Shown here one piece after another: positions 61,945 through 64,000 of a stretch of 64,000 bases of DNA (position 1 is the stretch's first letter; the number at the start of each line of letters is the position of its first letter). Source of the stretch: PALSA-607 sp036509315 (lineage in GTDB: Bacteria; Actinomycetota; Actinomycetes; Acidothermales; Acidothermaceae); NCBI GenBank assembly GCA_036509315.1, contig DATCFU010000198.1, forward strand, positions 9,484-73,483, in the 5' to 3' direction. The position numbers and the translations under genes were made by a program. Below the pieces are notes generated by a model. That model saw only the letters and a program-made list of their open reading frames with translations, made no database searches and had not been told where the DNA came from.

Positions 61945-64000
61945 GTGGACGACGAGCGACTGGCTGCCGAGCAGCGTGCCCGTGCCCTGATCGACCGCCA
62001 GTTGTCTGATTCTGGATGGTCGGTGCAGAGTCGCTCCGGCCTGAACCTCTTCGCCGGTCCCGGTGTCGCTGTACGCGAGACGATCATGGCGCCCGGTCAC
62101 GGCCGCGCCGACTATCTGCTCTATGTCGACCAGCGGGCGGTCGGGGTGATCGAGGCCAAGCCGGAGGGCACTCCGCTGTCGGGCGTCGAGTGGCAGTCGG
62201 CGATGTACGCGGAGGGTCTTCCGCCCGAAGTCAGGCTCAAGGCGTTGACCCGTGACGGTCGGCTCCCGTTCGTATTCGAGGCTTCGGGTTCGGAGACCCA
62301 TTTCACGAACGGTTTCGATCCGACGCCGCGCGCTCGACGTCTCTTTGCGTTCCCGCGACCCGAGACGCTCGCGCGCACGTTGCGAGACGCCGGTGCCGAT
62401 CCGGACGCCGCCACATGGCGCGCGAAGGTGCAGACGATGCCTGAGCTCATCGAAGACGATCTGCGCCCAGCCCAGATCGACGCGATCAACGCCCTTGAGC
62501 GCAGCCTCGCGGAGCAGCGGTTCGAGCGATCGCTCGTGCAGATGGCCACCGGTGCCGGCAAGACCTACACGGCCGTCACCTTGTCGTACCGGTTGCTCAA
62601 GCACGCCGGCTTTCGCCGAGTGCTGTTTCTGGTCGACCGTAACAATCTGGGCGATCAGACGTCGCGCGAGTTCCAGAACTATGCCACCCCAGACGACGGG
62701 CGCCGTTTCACCGAGCTTTACAACGTGGACAAGCTGACCGGCGCCGGCATGGTCGGCTCTTCGCACGTCGTGATCTCGACCATCCAGCGGGTGTACGCAG
62801 CTCTTCGCGGACAGGAAGTGGCGGACGTCGACGACCCCAATATCGACGATTACATCCCCGACAGGCCTGTTGAGGTCGGCTACAACCCGCAGATGCCACC
62901 CGAGGCGTTCGATCTTGTGATCGTCGACGAGGCACACCGGTCCATCTACGGAGTCTGGCGCGGCGTGCTTGAGTATTTCGACGCGCACATCGTGGGGCTC
63001 ACGGCGACGCCGGTGAAGCAAACGTTCGGGTTCTTCCAGCAGAACTTGGTGTCGGAGTACACATACGCGCAGTCGGTCGCGGACAACGTCAATGTCGACT
63101 TCGACGTGTACCGCATCAAGACGGAGATCACGAGCCAAGGGTCGACGGTTGACGCGGGTACCGTCGTGCCCGTGCGCGACAGGCGAACCCGCCGTGAACG
63201 CTACGAAACCCTCGATGACGACCTGTCGTATACGGCCACCCAGCTCGACCGGGCGGTGACCTCGCGTTCGCAGATTCGGCTGGTGCTCGAGACCTTTCGC
63301 GATCGGCTGTTCACGGATATCTTCCCCGGACGCTCCACCGTGCCGAAGACGCTGATCTTCGCCAAGGACGACAACCACGCAGAAGAAGTGGTGACCACGA
63401 TTCGCGAGGTATTCGGCAAGGGCAACGACTTCGCCGCCAAGATCACGTACTCGGCGCGCGACCCGAAGGGCCTCCTCCAACAATTCCGCACCTCGGCGAG
63501 CCTGCGCGTCGCCGTCACCGTCGACATGATCGCGACCGGCACCGACGTGAAACCGCTTGAGTGCGTGTTCTTCCTGCGCGACGTGCGGTCGGCGTCGTAT
63601 TTCGAGCAGATGAAGGGTCGCGGCGCACGCACGATCTCGCCCGCCGACTTTCAGGCCGTCACTCCCGACGCTGCGACGAAGACGAGGTTCGTGCTCGTCG
63701 ACGCGATCGGCGTTACTGAGCACGACTACGTCGACGCTTGCCCCTTGGAACGCGCAAAGACCGTGTCGTTGAAGCGGTTGCTTGACAAGGCCGCGTCACT
63801 GACGTTGAGCGAAGACGAGACGGCGACCTTGGCGTCGCGGTTAGCCAAACTTGAATTGCAACTGACGCTGGCCGAGCGGGACGAGCTCGATGCGGTCGCT
63901 GGTCAACCGCTCAAAGACGTTGTGCGCCAGCTCGTGGCAGCGGTCGATCCCGACGAACAAGCCGCGGCTATTGGGCTGGCGCCGCGCGTCGAGGGCGTTG
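61945..64000 (+). CDS. hsdR: Type I restriction enzyme R subunit (HsdR, EcoEI-like), 3' end missing
   Basis: The gene runs off the window, so only the first 685 codons are seen. The N-terminal PD-(D/E)xK nuclease domain reads GRADYLLYVDQRAVGVIEAKPEG. The superfamily-2 helicase motor follows: Walker A MATGAGKTYTAVTL (residues 200-213), DEAH at residues 328-331 (VIVDEAHRS), GLTATPVKQT, and the later FAKDDNHAEEVV, AVTVDMIATGTDVKP and MKGRGARTI motifs. It translocates DNA and cuts unmodified DNA together with HsdM and HsdS, which must lie beyond the window. GTG 61945 chosen. Confidence 0.93.
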   Translation, partial: MDDERLAAEQRARALIDRQLSDSGWSVQSRSGLNLFAGPGVAVRETIMAPGHGRADYLLYVDQRAVGVIEAKPEGTPLSGVEWQSAMYAEGLPPEVRLKALTRDGRLPFVFEASGSETHFTNGFDPTPRARRLFAFPRPETLARTLRDAGADPDAATWRAKVQTMPELIEDDLRPAQIDAINALERSLAEQRFERSLVQMATGAGKTYTAVTLSYRLLKHAGFRRVLFLVDRNNLGDQTSREFQNYATPDDGRRFTELYNVDKLTGAGMVGSSHVVISTIQRVYAALRGQEVADVDDPNIDDYIPDRPVEVGYNPQMPPEAFDLVIVDEAHRSIYGVWRGVLEYFDAHIVGLTATPVKQTFGFFQQNLVSEYTYAQSVADNVNVDFDVYRIKTEITSQGSTVDAGTVVPVRDRRTRRERYETLDDDLSYTATQLDRAVTSRSQIRLVLETFRDRLFTDIFPGRSTVPKTLIFAKDDNHAEEVVTTIREVFGKGNDFAAKITYSARDPKGLLQQFRTSASLRVAVTVDMIATGTDVKPLECVFFLRDVRSASYFEQMKGRGARTISPADFQAVTPDAATKTRFVLVDAIGVTEHDYVDACPLERAKTVSLKRLLDKAASLTLSEDETATLASRLAKLELQLTLAERDELDAVAGQPLKDVVRQLVAAVDPDEQAAAIGLAPRVEGV

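Noticed and set aside
61930..63723. A 597-codon minus-strand open frame
   Set aside because: It is antisense to hsdR, whose plus-strand frame has all nuclease and helicase motifs. Long antisense frames are expected in high-GC DNA.

Overview
This is a 64 kb, high-GC chromosomal segment from an actinobacterium, starting next to the replication origin. The evidence is gene order. It opens with the 3' end of yidC, then khpB (jag), rsmG, parA and parB, then a GNAT gene, cwlM, trxA, trxB, an anti-sigma/SigM pair, a pseudokinase, murJ, a DUF6049 gene, a NUDIX gene and pcnA. This is the mycobacterial yidC-to-pcnA order. It is followed by the ino1-padR-DUF5318-GT87-rpsF-ssb-rpsR-rplI block. I cannot name the genus; a non-mycobacterial lineage of the class Actinomycetes is likely, because murJ and the pseudokinase are separate genes and an NlpC/P60 gene lies between them.

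Layout. 1-4 kb: membrane insertase end, RNA-binding and rRNA-methylating genes, and the ParAB segregation operon with two parS sites inside parA. 4-7 kb: a D-Ala-D-Ala-ligase-like gene with an aminotransferase, and a GNAT gene. 7-20.5 kb: a long minus-strand cell-envelope and redox block (cwlM, trxAB, sigM and its anti-sigma factor, pseudokinase, NlpC/P60 hydrolase, murJ, DUF6049, NUDIX, YbaK-like). 20.6-28.6 kb: pcnA, inositol phosphate synthase with a PadR regulator and a clear palindromic operator, a GT87 membrane glycosyltransferase, endonuclease IV, and the rpsF-ssb-rpsR-rplI operon. 28.6-35.6 kb: purine genes purC, purB, purD and purA, with a small ECF sigma/membrane protein operon between purB and purD. 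35.7-38.9 kb: DUF3151, an AbiEi-like gene and fba, with three copies of a 78-bp repeat that can fold as a hairpin. 38.9-47.2 kb: DedA, an ABC-2 exporter, a LacI regulator, pyrE, SDR, aminotransferase and PfkB kinase. 47.2-54.2 kb: the dnaK-grpE-dnaJ-hspR-clpB heat-shock operon with two HAIR operators. 54.3-60.3 kb: a cell-wall-binding-repeat secreted protein, a membrane Fe-S oxidoreductase, VOC, dcd, DinB and a small unknown gene. 60.4-64 kb: tRNA-Gly(CCC) followed by accessory DNA: a proteasome-beta-like Ntn hydrolase, a small basic disordered protein, a stop-interrupted reading frame, and a type I restriction HsdR subunit that runs off the window.

The strongest leads for undescribed biology are the 78-bp repeat family at 35.7-38.8 kb, whose substitutions mostly preserve base pairing on one strand, and the Ntn-hydrolase plus small-protein pair beside tRNA-Gly. 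Several short tandem repeats and perfect palindromes at gene boundaries are also listed. No rRNA, CRISPR array or insertion sequence was seen.
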